From NCBI RefSeq assembly GCF_000421225.1, contig NZ_ATWL01000012.1:62001-126000 (forward strand): a DNA stretch of 64,000 bases, in the 5' to 3' direction. The notes below the pieces were generated by a model, which was given only the letters and a program-made list of their open reading frames with translations, was not told where the DNA came from and did not search any database. Shown here one piece after another: positions 7,700-16,626 of the stretch. The position numbers were made by a program, and so were the translations under genes. Each line of letters starts with the position of its first letter. Positions within the stretch are counted from its first letter, which is position 1. Source of the stretch: Ruania albidiflava DSM 18029 (lineage in GTDB: Bacteria; Actinomycetota; Actinomycetes; Actinomycetales; Beutenbergiaceae).

Positions 7700-9037
7700 A
7701 TGGTCAATGTCAGGCGCAACCGCACACTCATCTCGGTCGCGACCATCACCACCCTGGGTCTGGCACTCGCCGGATGCAGCGGCGGAGCGGGAGGCAGCGG
7801 GGGAGAAGCCACCAGCGCCGGGGGCGGCTCGAGCCCCACCAGCGAGGACTTCAGCGGCGTCACCCTGGACGTCTCGGCCTCCTGGTCCGGCGCCGAGCAG
7901 AAGAACTTCGAGGCCGTGCTGGACAAGTTCGCCCAGGACACCGGCGCCACCGTGAACTACACCAGCTTCGGGGACAACGCCTCCACGATCCTGGGCACCC
8001 AGATCGAGGGTGGCAACCCACCGGACGTGGCCCTGCTGCCGCAGCCGGCGCTGCTGCAACAGTTCGCCTCCTCCGGTGACATCGTGCCGCTCTCGGACGC
8101 GGCCCAGTCGGAGGTGGCGCAGAACTACGGGCAGAGCTGGATCGACCTGGCCACGGTGGACGGCAAGGAGTACGGGGTCTGGTTCAAGGCCTCGAACAAG
8201 TCCACCGTCTGGTACAACAAGGACATCTACGACCAGGCCGGTGCCACCGTGCCGAAGACCTGGGACGAGTTCATGCAGCAGCTGCAGCTGATCCAGGACT
8301 CCGGGTACTCCGGGATCTCCATTGGCGCGGACGTGGGCTGGCCGATCACGGACTGGTTCGAGAACGTCTACCTGCGCACCGCCGGTGCGCAGAAGTACGA
8401 CGAGCTCACCCAGCACAAGATCCCGTGGACCGACCCGTCGGTGACCAAGGCTCTGCAGGTGCTGGCGCAGCTGTTCAGCAGTGACGTGGTGGAGCCCGGT
8501 GCCGCTCAGCGCACGTTCCCCGAGTCGGTCACCGAGATGTTCGGTGCGGACCCGAATGCGGGGACCGTGTACGAGGGTGACTTCGTCGCCGGGAACATCA
8601 CCGACGACGGCAACTCGACGGTCGGGCAGAACGCCCTGTTCTACGACTTCCCGTCCATCGACGGCTCCGCTCCGGCGGTGGTCGGTGGCGGTGACGTGGC
8701 TGTGGCGTTCAACGACGACCCGGCCACCGATGCGCTGATGCAGTACCTCGCCTCCCCGCAGGCTGCCGAGATCTGGATCCCGAACGGCGGGCTCACCTCA
8801 CCGAACCAGGCCGTGGACACCTCGGTCTACCCGGACGACACCTCCCGGCAGATCGCCGAGGCACTGGTGAACGCCGAGACGTTCCGGTTCGACATGTCCG
8901 ACCTGACCCCGAGCGCCTTCGGCGGCACCGAGGGCCAGGGCGAGTGGCAGATCATGATCCAGTTCCTCGAGGACCCGAGCGACATCCAGGGCACCCAGCA
9001 GGCGCTGGAGGATGCCGCCCAGGCCGCGTACAAGTAG
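7700..9037 (+). CDS. Extracellular sugar-binding lipoprotein (alpha-glucoside type)
   Basis: Binding protein of the importer whose permeases follow. The product is 445 residues with a signal peptide ending in the lipobox LAGC, then a Gly/Ser-rich spacer. The mature part has family-1 binding-protein features (TLDVSASWSGAEQKNFEAVL, then PPDVALLPQPALLQQF, then YGVWFKASNKSTVWYNK), resembling AglE-like alpha-glucoside binding proteins; that substrate is tentative. ATG 7700 follows the ideal ribosome site GAGGAGG. A 12-bp stem-loop lies between this gene and the first permease, a common way to keep binding-protein mRNA in excess. No ATPase gene is nearby. Confidence 0.9.
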   Translation: MVNVRRNRTLISVATITTLGLALAGCSGGAGGSGGEATSAGGGSSPTSEDFSGVTLDVSASWSGAEQKNFEAVLDKFAQDTGATVNYTSFGDNASTILGTQIEGGNPPDVALLPQPALLQQFASSGDIVPLSDAAQSEVAQNYGQSWIDLATVDGKEYGVWFKASNKSTVWYNKDIYDQAGATVPKTWDEFMQQLQLIQDSGYSGISIGADVGWPITDWFENVYLRTAGAQKYDELTQHKIPWTDPSVTKALQVLAQLFSSDVVEPGAAQRTFPESVTEMFGADPNAGTVYEGDFVAGNITDDGNSTVGQNALFYDFPSIDGSAPAVVGGGDVAVAFNDDPATDALMQYLASPQAAEIWIPNGGLTSPNQAVDTSVYPDDTSRQIAEALVNAETFRFDMSDLTPSAFGGTEGQGEWQIMIQFLEDPSDIQGTQQALEDAAQAAYK

Positions 9038-9052
9038 CCCGGCGAGCACCGA

Positions 9053-9087
9053 GCACCCGGCCGGGCCTGCGCGGGCCGGCCGGGTGC
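9053..9087 (+). terminator. Intercistronic stem-loop after binding-protein gene
   Basis: GCACCCGGCCGG (9053-9064) pairs perfectly with CCGGCCGGGTGC (9076-9087) across an 11-base loop, 16 bp after the stop codon. There is no T run. Position between binding protein and permease suggests partial termination or 3'-end protection of the binding-protein transcript. Confidence 0.6.
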
Positions 9088-9112
9088 CCGGGCCAGCCGT
9101 GAGTGGAGACCC

Positions 9113-10471
9113 GTGAGTACCGCAACGACCGGGGCACGGCCCCGAGCCGGCACGCCCCGGCGCGGAACCGGCCACCGCCGGCGCCGGTCCGTCCTGGTGG
9201 CGCTGGCGTTCCTGGCGCCCGCCCTGGTGTTCCTTGGCGCGATCCTGGTCTACCCCGTGGTCTACACGGTGATCAGGTCCTTCTACAGCGCCTCGGGCGA
9301 TCAGTTCGTAGGCTGGTCGAACTACCTGGCCATGTTCACCAGCGACTCGACGTTCACCGCGATCCGCAACAACGTGATCTGGGTCGTGGTCGCCCCGTTC
9401 TCCTGTACCGCCCTCGGGCTGGTGTTCGCGGTGCTGATGGAGAAGATCAGCTGGGCGACCGCGTTCAAGCTGATCGTGTTCATGCCGATGGCGATCTCCA
9501 TGCTCGCCGCCGGGGTGATCTTCCGCGGTATGTTCCAGCAGGACCCCGACCACGGGGTGGTGAACGCGGCGATCGTGGCCGTCACCGACGCGTTCGGCGG
9601 ACCGCAGGCCTCGCTCCCGGGTGCCGGGCCACGCCAGGAGGTGGGTCTCTCCGCCTCCGACGGCGGCGCAATCAGCGCCGACCAGGCCGTGCAGGTGGGC
9701 ACGGTGCAGGACTTCCCGCTGGTCGGTGTGCGCGCCGACGAGGTGCCCTCCGGCGCCGCACAGGCCGAGACGGCGCCCGCCCCAGGCCCGGACCAGATCA
9801 CCGGCACCGTGTGGTTGGACGTGGTCCGCGGCGGCGGCGGCACGAACGGCCAGATCGACCCGGGCAAGCCCGGTCTGCCGGGCGTACGTGTGCAGGCGGT
9901 CGGCCCGGGCGGCCAGGTGGTGGCCAGCACCACGACCGACGACACCGGCCGATACACCCTCAGCGGCCTGGACCCTGGCCAGTACTCCGTGGTGCTGCCG
10001 GCCACCAACTTCGAGACCGGCTTCACCGGCATCAACTGGCTCGGCCCCTCGTTCATCACCGCGGTGGTGATCCTTTCCTTCGTGTGGATCTGGGCAGGTT
10101 TCGCGATGGTGATGATCGCCTCGGGCCTCTCCGCCATGGACCGCTCGCTGCAGGAAGCCGCGCGCATCGACGGCGCCAGCGAGTGGCAGGTGTTCACCCG
10201 GATCACCGCACCCTTGCTGATGCCGGTGCTGCTGGTGGTGTTCGTGACCCTGATCGTGAACGTGCTGAAGACCTTCGACCTGGTCTACGTGATCCCACCC
10301 GGCAACGCCAAGCCCGCGGCGAACGTGATCGCCGTGGAGATGTGGCGGGTCTCCTTCGGCGGCGGCAACGACCAAGGTCTGGGCAGTGCGCTGGCGATCT
10401 TGCTGCTTGTGCTCGTGCTGCCCTCGATGATCCTGAACATCCGTCGCTTCCGAGCAGACCGGCAACGATGA
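9113..10471 (+). CDS. Sugar ABC permease with inserted SdrD/Cna-B-like domain
   Basis: MalF/AglF-type permease of 452 residues, about 150 longer than usual. Membrane helices are near residues 27-58, 85-108 and 117-138. The normal short extracytoplasmic loop is then replaced by residues about 164-305: a Gly/Ala/Pro-rich stretch followed (about 227-300) by a beta-sandwich-like unit with GLPGVRVQAVGPGGQVVAST, TDDTGRYTLSGLDPGQYSVV, the classic signature of SdrD/Cna-B or carboxypeptidase regulatory-like repeats. The membrane core resumes at WLGPSFITAVV and contains the EAA loop QEAARIDGASEWQVF (about 347-361). GTG start at 9113 with GGAG upstream. It overlaps the next permease by 4 bp (ATGA). The insert should sit outside the membrane near the docked binding protein. 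Confidence 0.88.
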   Translation: MSTATTGARPRAGTPRRGTGHRRRRSVLVALAFLAPALVFLGAILVYPVVYTVIRSFYSASGDQFVGWSNYLAMFTSDSTFTAIRNNVIWVVVAPFSCTALGLVFAVLMEKISWATAFKLIVFMPMAISMLAAGVIFRGMFQQDPDHGVVNAAIVAVTDAFGGPQASLPGAGPRQEVGLSASDGGAISADQAVQVGTVQDFPLVGVRADEVPSGAAQAETAPAPGPDQITGTVWLDVVRGGGGTNGQIDPGKPGLPGVRVQAVGPGGQVVASTTTDDTGRYTLSGLDPGQYSVVLPATNFETGFTGINWLGPSFITAVVILSFVWIWAGFAMVMIASGLSAMDRSLQEAARIDGASEWQVFTRITAPLLMPVLLVVFVTLIVNVLKTFDLVYVIPPGNAKPAANVIAVEMWRVSFGGGNDQGLGSALAILLLVLVLPSMILNIRRFRADRQR

Positions 10472-11370
10472 GCGCCGCCAGCACCGAGGCTCGCGAGGGC
10501 GCCACGGGAGTGCGCACCCGGCCTAGCGCCGCCTCACGCGTGGTCGGCTTCTTCACCTCGGGCATCGTGCACCTGGTGCTCATCGTGGTGGCGCTGTTCT
10601 GGTTGATACCGTCGCTCGGGCTGCTGCTCCTCTCCCTGCGCAGCTCCGGCGACAATGCCGCCAGCGGCTGGTGGACGGTGTTCACCAGGCCCGCCCAGCT
10701 CACCCTGGAGAACTACCAGAACCTGCTCGCCAACCCCACGATCACCGGATCGCTGTGGAACACGGTGATGATCGCGGTACCGGCCACGGCCGCGGTAGTG
10801 GTGATCGGCGCCCTGGCCGGGTACGCGTTCGCCTGGTTGACCTTCCCCGGCCGGGACTGGCTGCTGGTGGTGGTGATCGTGCTGCTGGCGGTGCCGATCC
10901 AGGTGGCGCTGATCCCGCTGGCGCGGCTGTTCGGCGACCTGGGCATCTTCGGCACCGTGTTCCGCGTGGTGCTGTTCCACACCGGGTTCGGGCTGCCGTT
11001 CGCGATCTTCCTGCTGCGCACCTTCTTCACCCAGATCCCCGGCGAGCTGCTCGAGGCCGCCCGGATCGACGGCGCAGGGGAGCTGCGCATCTTCGCCACC
11101 GTGATCATGCCGCTGGGCGGGCCGGCGATCGCCTCGCTGGCGATCTTCCAGTTCCTGTGGACCTGGAACGACATGCTGGTGGCGCTGATCTTCACCGACT
11201 CCCAGTCCCAGCCGCTGACCGTGGCGATCCAGAGCCAGCTGCGCCAGTTCGGGGCGAACATCGACGTGCTCTCCTCCGGCGCGTTCTTCTCCATGATCGT
11301 GCCCCTGATCGTGTTCTTCGCGTTCCAGCGCTACTTCGTGCAGGCGCTGCTGGCCGGCTCGCAGAAGTGA
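10468..11370 (+). CDS. MalG/AglG-type sugar ABC permease
   Basis: Second membrane subunit of the same importer, 300 residues with about six hydrophobic helices. The EAA loop reads LEAARIDGAGELRIFATVIM, and the C-terminal region ends with FFAFQRYFVQALLAGSQK, typical of MalG relatives. Start ATG 10468 overlaps the previous stop (ATGA), so the two permeases are translationally coupled and made in equal amounts. The gene closes the operon; a flavin monooxygenase starts 72 bp downstream and may or may not be cotranscribed. Confidence 0.92.
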   Translation: MSAASTEAREGATGVRTRPSAASRVVGFFTSGIVHLVLIVVALFWLIPSLGLLLLSLRSSGDNAASGWWTVFTRPAQLTLENYQNLLANPTITGSLWNTVMIAVPATAAVVVIGALAGYAFAWLTFPGRDWLLVVVIVLLAVPIQVALIPLARLFGDLGIFGTVFRVVLFHTGFGLPFAIFLLRTFFTQIPGELLEAARIDGAGELRIFATVIMPLGGPAIASLAIFQFLWTWNDMLVALIFTDSQSQPLTVAIQSQLRQFGANIDVLSSGAFFSMIVPLIVFFAFQRYFVQALLAGSQK

Positions 11371-11442
11371 GGCCCGAACGTCCGGCGGCAGGAGTTGACG
11401 CCGCTAGACTCGGCGCGGACCGCGGAGTGAGGAGGCTCGCAG

Positions 11443-12864
11443 TTGACAGTGGCGATCATCGGTGCCGGACCGAGCGGGCTGGCCGCGGCCAGGGCCCTGC
11501 AGCGCGTGGGGATCCGCGCGGACGGCTACGAGGCCGGTCACGGCGTGGGCGGGCTGTGGGACATCAGCAACCCGCGCAGCACGATGTATTCCTCGGCGCA
11601 CCTGATCTCCTCGCGCACCACCACCCAGTTCAGCGAGTTCCCGATGCGCTCCGGGGTCGACTACCCGGGACACGCGGCGATGCGGCAGTACTTCGCCGAC
11701 TACGCCGCGGAGTTCGCCCTGACCGAGCTGTTCCGGTTCCGCACCGAGGTGACCCGGCTGCACCCGGCCACCGGTGGCGGGTGGGAACTGACAGCCCGGC
11801 CTGCGCCGGCCGGCCAGCAAGCCCGAGAGGTGCCCGCACGCGAAGCCGCCGCCCCGGACACAGCCGCGGAGCCGGTCACCCGGCACTACGACCACGTGGT
11901 GATCGCCAACGGCACGCTCGCCGAACCGAACATCCCCACCTTCCCGGGCGACTTCAGCGGCGAGCTGCGGCACACCAGCCGGTACAAGCACGCGAGCGAG
12001 CTCGCCGGCAAGCGGGTGCTGATCGTCGGTGCCGGCAACTCCGGCTGCGACATCGCCGTGGACGCGGTGCACCACGCCACCGCCGTGGACCTGAGCGTGC
12101 GGCGCGGCTACTACTTCGTGCCCCGGTACCTGTTCGGTCGGCCCAGCGACACGCTGAACCGCGGCAAGGGCCTGCCGCGGCCGATCAAGCAGCTCGTGGA
12201 CAAGTGGGTGCTGCGCGCGTTCACCGGGAACCCGGCCCGGTTCGGCTTCCCGGAACCGCAGTATCGGATCTACGAGTCGCACCCGGTGGTGAACACCACG
12301 GTGCTCTCCCACCTTGGTCAGGGGGACCTGCAGGTGCGACCGGACATCGACCACTTCGACGGCTCCACGGTGCACTTCACCGACGGCAGCACTGGCGACT
12401 ACGACCTGGTGCTGCTGGCCACCGGCTACCGGCTCGACTACCCGTTCGTGGACCGGGCCGAGCTGAACTGGCACAGTGCGGCCCCCGAGCTGTTCCTGAA
12501 CATGGTGCCGCCCCAGGTCAACGGCCTGTTCGTGGTGGGCATGGTGGAAGCCTCCGGCCTCGGCTGGCAGGGCCGCTACGAGCAGGCCGAGCTGGTGGCC
12601 GCCTACCTGGCCGCCGAACGGGACGATCCCGGGCGAGCCGAGCGAATGCGCGCCCGCATCGCCGCGGAGCCCTGGCCGGACCTGACCGGTGGGTACCGCT
12701 ACCTGGGCCTGGACCGGATGTCCTACTACGTGGACAAGCACACCTACCGCACCGCCCTGCGCCGGGAGCTGGAAGCGCTACAGCGCCCCCTCGATGCCCG
12801 CCCGCCCGGGCGCGATGGCTCGACCAGGGCGAGCTCCGCCGTCGGGAGCCGTGATGGACGTTGA
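11443..12864 (+). CDS. Flavin-containing monooxygenase (NAD(P)/FAD)
   Basis: FAD- and NADPH-dependent oxygenase of 473 residues. The N-terminal Rossmann motif GAGPSG is at residues 7-12, a second nucleotide-binding motif GAGNSG lies near residue 195, and between them the FMO/Baeyer-Villiger-type fingerprint F-x-G-x-x-x-H-x-x-x-Y-K appears as FSGELRHTSRYK. VLLATGYRLDYPF matches the ATG-containing motif near the C-terminal half. The TTG start at 11443 is supported by GAGGAGG 10 bases upstream. Its last 11 bp overlap the BASS transporter gene, and the SDR gene follows directly, so the three form one unit. Likely acts on a hydrophobic ketone or heteroatom compound brought in by the transporter (inference). 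Confidence 0.88.
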   Translation: MTVAIIGAGPSGLAAARALQRVGIRADGYEAGHGVGGLWDISNPRSTMYSSAHLISSRTTTQFSEFPMRSGVDYPGHAAMRQYFADYAAEFALTELFRFRTEVTRLHPATGGGWELTARPAPAGQQAREVPAREAAAPDTAAEPVTRHYDHVVIANGTLAEPNIPTFPGDFSGELRHTSRYKHASELAGKRVLIVGAGNSGCDIAVDAVHHATAVDLSVRRGYYFVPRYLFGRPSDTLNRGKGLPRPIKQLVDKWVLRAFTGNPARFGFPEPQYRIYESHPVVNTTVLSHLGQGDLQVRPDIDHFDGSTVHFTDGSTGDYDLVLLATGYRLDYPFVDRAELNWHSAAPELFLNMVPPQVNGLFVVGMVEASGLGWQGRYEQAELVAAYLAAERDDPGRAERMRARIAAEPWPDLTGGYRYLGLDRMSYYVDKHTYRTALRRELEALQRPLDARPPGRDGSTRASSAVGSRDGR

Positions 12865-13846
12865 CGAGGTGGTGCTGAACTTCACCCCGGGCACCCTGAT
12901 GATCCTGAACGTGGTGCTGGCGATGATCATGTTCGGGATCGCCCTGGACGTGGCGCCGCGCGACTTCAAGCAGGTGGCCAAGCACCCTCGCCCGTTCCTG
13001 GTGGCGATCGCCGCCCAGCTGGTGGTGCTGCCCGCGGTGACCTTCGGGCTGACGTTCCTGCTGCCGATCGGGCCGTCGATGGCGCTCGGGCTGATCCTGG
13101 TGGCCTGCTGCCCGCCGGGGAACATCTCCCAGGTGCTCACCCACCGGGCCGGGGGGAACGTGGCGCTGTCGGTGTCGATGACCGCCGTGGGCAACCTGCT
13201 CTATCTGCTCGTGATGCCGCTGAGCCTCGCGTTCTGGGGGTCGCTGCACCCGACGGCGAGCGTGCTGCTGCGGGACGTGGCGCTGGACCCGTGGGAGATG
13301 CTGCTGCAGATCTTCCTCATCATCGGGCTGCCGTTCCTGGTCGGGCTGAGCCTGCGGGCGCAGGCCCACACGTTCGCGCAGCGTGTGCAGCCGGTGGTGA
13401 AGTGGTTCAGCCTGATCGCGCTGCTCGGCTTCATCGTGGGGGCGCTGGCCGGGAACTGGTCGGTGTTCGTGACCTACCTCGGCCTGATCGTGCTGGTGGT
13501 GGCGGTGCACGACGCCGTGTCGTTGGCGATCGGGTACAGCACCGCCGTGGTCGGCCGGCTCGGCACCCCGGAGCGCAAGGCGATGACCTTCGAGGTGGGC
13601 ATCCGCAACGCCGGGCTCGGGCTAGGGCTGGTGTTCGCGTTCTTCGGCGGCCTCGGCGGGATGGCGATCGTGGCCGGCTGGTGGGGAGTGTGGGACCTCA
13701 TCGCCGGACTGGTCCTGGCCAGCCTGTGGGCCCGGCACACCAAGCGGCGCAGCGGCACCAGCAAGGGCGACCCCACCGGGCGAAGCCTGCCGACTGCGGC
13801 ACCGGCCGACCTTGCCGGGGGCACCCGCACGGCAGGGGTGGAGTAG
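12854..13846 (+). CDS. Bile acid:sodium symporter (BASS) family transporter
   Basis: Integral membrane protein of 330 residues with nine or ten hydrophobic segments. The N-terminal region MIMFGIALDVAPRDFKQVAK and the central ACCPPGNISQVLTHRAGGNV are the conserved BASS core where sodium and substrate bind. Family members import bile acids, 2-keto acids and other organic anions. Start ATG 12854 lies inside the monooxygenase gene, and the SDR start codon directly abuts its stop, so translation is coupled on both sides. The combination points to uptake and oxidation of a steroid-, terpenoid- or keto-acid-like anion. Confidence 0.85.
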   Translation: MDVDEVVLNFTPGTLMILNVVLAMIMFGIALDVAPRDFKQVAKHPRPFLVAIAAQLVVLPAVTFGLTFLLPIGPSMALGLILVACCPPGNISQVLTHRAGGNVALSVSMTAVGNLLYLLVMPLSLAFWGSLHPTASVLLRDVALDPWEMLLQIFLIIGLPFLVGLSLRAQAHTFAQRVQPVVKWFSLIALLGFIVGALAGNWSVFVTYLGLIVLVVAVHDAVSLAIGYSTAVVGRLGTPERKAMTFEVGIRNAGLGLGLVFAFFGGLGGMAIVAGWWGVWDLIAGLVLASLWARHTKRRSGTSKGDPTGRSLPTAAPADLAGGTRTAGVE

Positions 13847-14806
13847 GTGGCCCGGGTGCTGGTGACCGGGGGAGCAGGCTTCCTCGGCAGCGCGGTGGTG
13901 GCGAACCTGGCCACGCGGGAGGACGTGCCGGCCGTGGTGTGCACCGACCTGCACCCACCGGGCGAGCTGCCCGCCGGCGTGGAGTTCACCCGCTGCGACG
14001 TGAGCGATCCCGGGGCGCTGGAACCGATCTTGCGCGCGCACCGGGTGGACACGGTGGTGCACCTGGCCGCGATCGTCTCGCCAGGGCGGGACGTGGCCGC
14101 GGAGTACCGGGTGGACGTGCAGGGCACGGCGAACGTGCTCGCCGCGTGCGTGGCGGCCAGGGTGCGGCGGATCGTGGTGTCCAGCTCGGGGGCGGCCTAC
14201 GGGTACCACCGGGACAACCCGGCCTGGATCACCGAGGAGCACCCGCTGCGCGGCAACGAGGAGTTCTCCTACTCCCGGCACAAGCGCCTGGTGGAGGAGA
14301 TGCTCGCCGCCTATCGCCGGGAGCATCCGGAGCTGACCCAGACGGTGCTGCGGATCGGCACGATCCTCGGCCCGGCGGTGGCGAACCAGATCACCGCGCT
14401 CTGGGACGGGCGGCGGATCCTGCGGATCGCCGGGTCGGACTCACCGTTCGTGTTCGTGTGGGTGGACGACGTTGCCGAGGTGCTCGCGCGGGCGGCGGCG
14501 GGCGGCCCGGCGGGCATCTTCAACGTGGCCGGCCAGGGCAGCCTCACCGTGCCGCAGATCGCCCGGAGGCTGGGCAAACCGCTGCTCACCCTGCCGGCCT
14601 GGGTGCTGCGGGCACTGCTCTGGGCCGGCCACCGGCTGCACCTGACCGAGCACGGTCCGGCGCAGGTGAACTTCCTGCGCTACCGGCCGGTGCTGGCCAG
14701 CGCGAGGCTCACCGAGGAGTTCGGTTACACCCCGGCCCGCACCTCGGCCGAGGCGTTCGAGGAGTACCTGGTTCACCATCCCGAGGTGCTGGCGCGGCGC
14801 CGGTGA
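13847..14806 (+). CDS. Extended short-chain dehydrogenase / NAD-dependent epimerase
   Basis: 319 residues, cytoplasmic. The N-terminal NAD(P) motif is VTGGAGFLG (T-G-x-x-G-x-x-G), the catalytic pair Tyr142/Lys146 is in YSRHK, and a Ser before it is in VVSSSGAAYG. It belongs to the extended SDR family with epimerases, 3-beta-hydroxysteroid dehydrogenases and NAD-dependent reductases; the exact reaction cannot be read. The GTG start at 13847 immediately follows the stop codon of the BASS transporter. It completes the monooxygenase-transporter-dehydrogenase cassette and would handle the alcohol/ketone step of the same pathway. Confidence 0.88.
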   Translation: MARVLVTGGAGFLGSAVVANLATREDVPAVVCTDLHPPGELPAGVEFTRCDVSDPGALEPILRAHRVDTVVHLAAIVSPGRDVAAEYRVDVQGTANVLAACVAARVRRIVVSSSGAAYGYHRDNPAWITEEHPLRGNEEFSYSRHKRLVEEMLAAYRREHPELTQTVLRIGTILGPAVANQITALWDGRRILRIAGSDSPFVFVWVDDVAEVLARAAAGGPAGIFNVAGQGSLTVPQIARRLGKPLLTLPAWVLRALLWAGHRLHLTEHGPAQVNFLRYRPVLASARLTEEFGYTPARTSAEAFEEYLVHHPEVLARRR

Positions 14807-14922
14807 GGGCCATCCGCGCGAGCGCGCGGTGCCGTTGAGCCGCGGCGCCCCCGGGGGCCGACCGCACCGGGCCGCTGAACCCCCGCGCCCCGGGGGACCG
14901 GACGCCCGGGGAGCCGACCTGA
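14807..14922. terminator. GC-rich convergent intergenic region, likely bidirectional terminator
   Basis: Between the convergent SDR and MFS genes lie several self-complementary G/C runs, including the perfect GCCCCCGGGGGC (14847-14858) and CCCCGGGG (14888-14895). They could form stable hairpins ending both transcripts; no T tracts are present. Confidence 0.35.
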
Positions 14923-16395
14923 TCAGCCCTCGCGACCGCCGTCGACCACCGGCGCCGGCTCGACCGGCCGCACCCCGGGCCGCTTGAACAGCAACGAGAC
15001 CACGATCCCCAGCGCGCCGATACCGGCCGCCACGAAGAACGCCACCCGCAGCCCGGCCGCGTCCGGCGTGCCGGCCGGGTGCAGGCTGGCCAGCGCGGCC
15101 ACGGAGACGAACACGGCACCGCCCAGCGCGCCGGCCACCTGCTGCAGCGTGGCCAGCAGCGCCGAACCGTGGGAGTACAGGTCGTCGGAGAGTGAGCCGA
15201 GCGCGTCGGTCATCAGCGGCGTCATCATCATCCCGAGGGAGGACATCAGCAGCACGTGCGTGGCGATCACCGCCCCCAGCGGCGCACTGGCACCGAGGAC
15301 CGCGAGCAGCGTGAGCGCGCCGGTCATCCCCACCGCCCCCGGGATCACCAGCGGCCGGGCGCCGATCCGGTCGTAGAGCATGCCCACCGGCCGGGCGATC
15401 GCGGCCATCGTCAGCCCGCCTGGCAACAGGGCCAGCCCGGCCGCCAGGGTGCCGTGGCCGAGCACGTTCTGCAGATAGATCGGCAGCAGGATCGCACCCG
15501 CACCCAGGAGCGCCATGAACACCAGCAGGGAGAGGATCAGCGCCAGCCGGTACCGGGCCTGGTTCAGCGTGCGCAGGTCCAGCAGCGGCCGGTTCTCGGC
15601 CTGCAGACGGCGCTGGCGCCAGACGAACACGCACAGGCTGGCCACGCCGATCGCGATCGAGGCCCACGGGGGCAGGATGCCGCCACCCTGCCCGATCGAG
15701 GACAGGCCGTAGACGAAACCGGCAAAGCCGACCGCGGACAGACCCACGGAGAGCAGGTCGAGCGGGGTCTTGCGCGTCGTCGTCGGTACGTGCAGCCGCG
15801 CGATGCCGAAGCCCAGCAGTGCCACCGCGAGGACGAGCACCAGCCAGAACATCCACCGCCAGCCCAGCAGCGCGAGCACCGCACCGCCGACGGTCGGCCC
15901 GATCGCCGGCGCCACGCCGATCACGATCGAGATGGTGCCCATCATCGCCCCGCGCCGGTCGGCCGGGATGAGCTTCATCACCGAGGTCATCACCAGCGGG
16001 ATCATCACCGCGGTGCCGCAGGCCTGCACCATCCGCCCGATGAGCAGCGCCGGGAACCCCATGGACACAGCGGCCAGCAGCGTGCCGGCGGCGAACGAGG
16101 AGATCGCGACCAGGAAGACTTGCCGTGGGGTGAACCGCTCGAGCAGGAACCCGGTGGTGGGGATGACCACGGCCATCGTCACCAGGAAGCCGCTGATCAG
16201 CCACTGCACGGTGGTGGTGTCCACGTCCATCTCCCGCGCCAGGTGCGGCAAGGCGATGGAGACGATGGTCTCGTTCAGGATCATCACGAACGCCGCGACC
16301 ACCATCACGCCGATGATCAGTCCCGGGCTGGACGGCATCGCGGTCCGGCGGCCGGTGTGGTCGCTGGTCGGCCCGGCTGTCTCGGACACGCTCAC
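14923..16395 (-). CDS. MFS multidrug exporter, DHA2 (EmrB/QacA-like) family
   Basis: 490-residue membrane protein with about 14 hydrophobic segments. The N-terminal half carries the DHA2 motif region (NETIVSIALPHLAREM), the motif-A-like loop LLERFTPRQVF and the alternating TM5 antiporter motif with IGVAPAIGPTVGGAVL (G-x-x-x-G-P-x-x-G-G). Such proteins export drugs or amphiphiles using the proton gradient. GTG start at 16395 with GGAGTGA upstream. It stands alone between a terminator-like region and a 231-bp upstream gap; no adjacent TetR or MarR regulator is seen. Confidence 0.9.
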   Translation of the reverse strand: MSVSETAGPTSDHTGRRTAMPSSPGLIIGVMVVAAFVMILNETIVSIALPHLAREMDVDTTTVQWLISGFLVTMAVVIPTTGFLLERFTPRQVFLVAISSFAAGTLLAAVSMGFPALLIGRMVQACGTAVMIPLVMTSVMKLIPADRRGAMMGTISIVIGVAPAIGPTVGGAVLALLGWRWMFWLVLVLAVALLGFGIARLHVPTTTRKTPLDLLSVGLSAVGFAGFVYGLSSIGQGGGILPPWASIAIGVASLCVFVWRQRRLQAENRPLLDLRTLNQARYRLALILSLLVFMALLGAGAILLPIYLQNVLGHGTLAAGLALLPGGLTMAAIARPVGMLYDRIGARPLVIPGAVGMTGALTLLAVLGASAPLGAVIATHVLLMSSLGMMMTPLMTDALGSLSDDLYSHGSALLATLQQVAGALGGAVFVSVAALASLHPAGTPDAAGLRVAFFVAAGIGALGIVVSLLFKRPGVRPVEPAPVVDGGREG

Positions 16396-16626
16396 TCCTT
16401 CGCTGGCCGCGGCAGGGTCGGGGGCCCGGCTGGTGGGTGCACAGGTCCAGCTCGGGGCGGCGGGTCGGGGGAGATGTGCAACCCGCAGGGGAGCGCGCGG
16501 CCTGGCGGAAACGATACCCGCGAGGGCGGCGCGGGCCGAATCTCATTTCGGTGTGGGACAGGCCACACCCGAGCAATCTGGGACGGCAGAGCTGGGCTCC
16601 CGCCCGATGGGAACCGGCTTGAGCTG

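Noticed and set aside
7496-8416. N-terminal extension of the CBS protein
   Set aside because: It would overlap the binding-protein gene in antisense; the ATG at 7495 gives a complete two-CBS protein.
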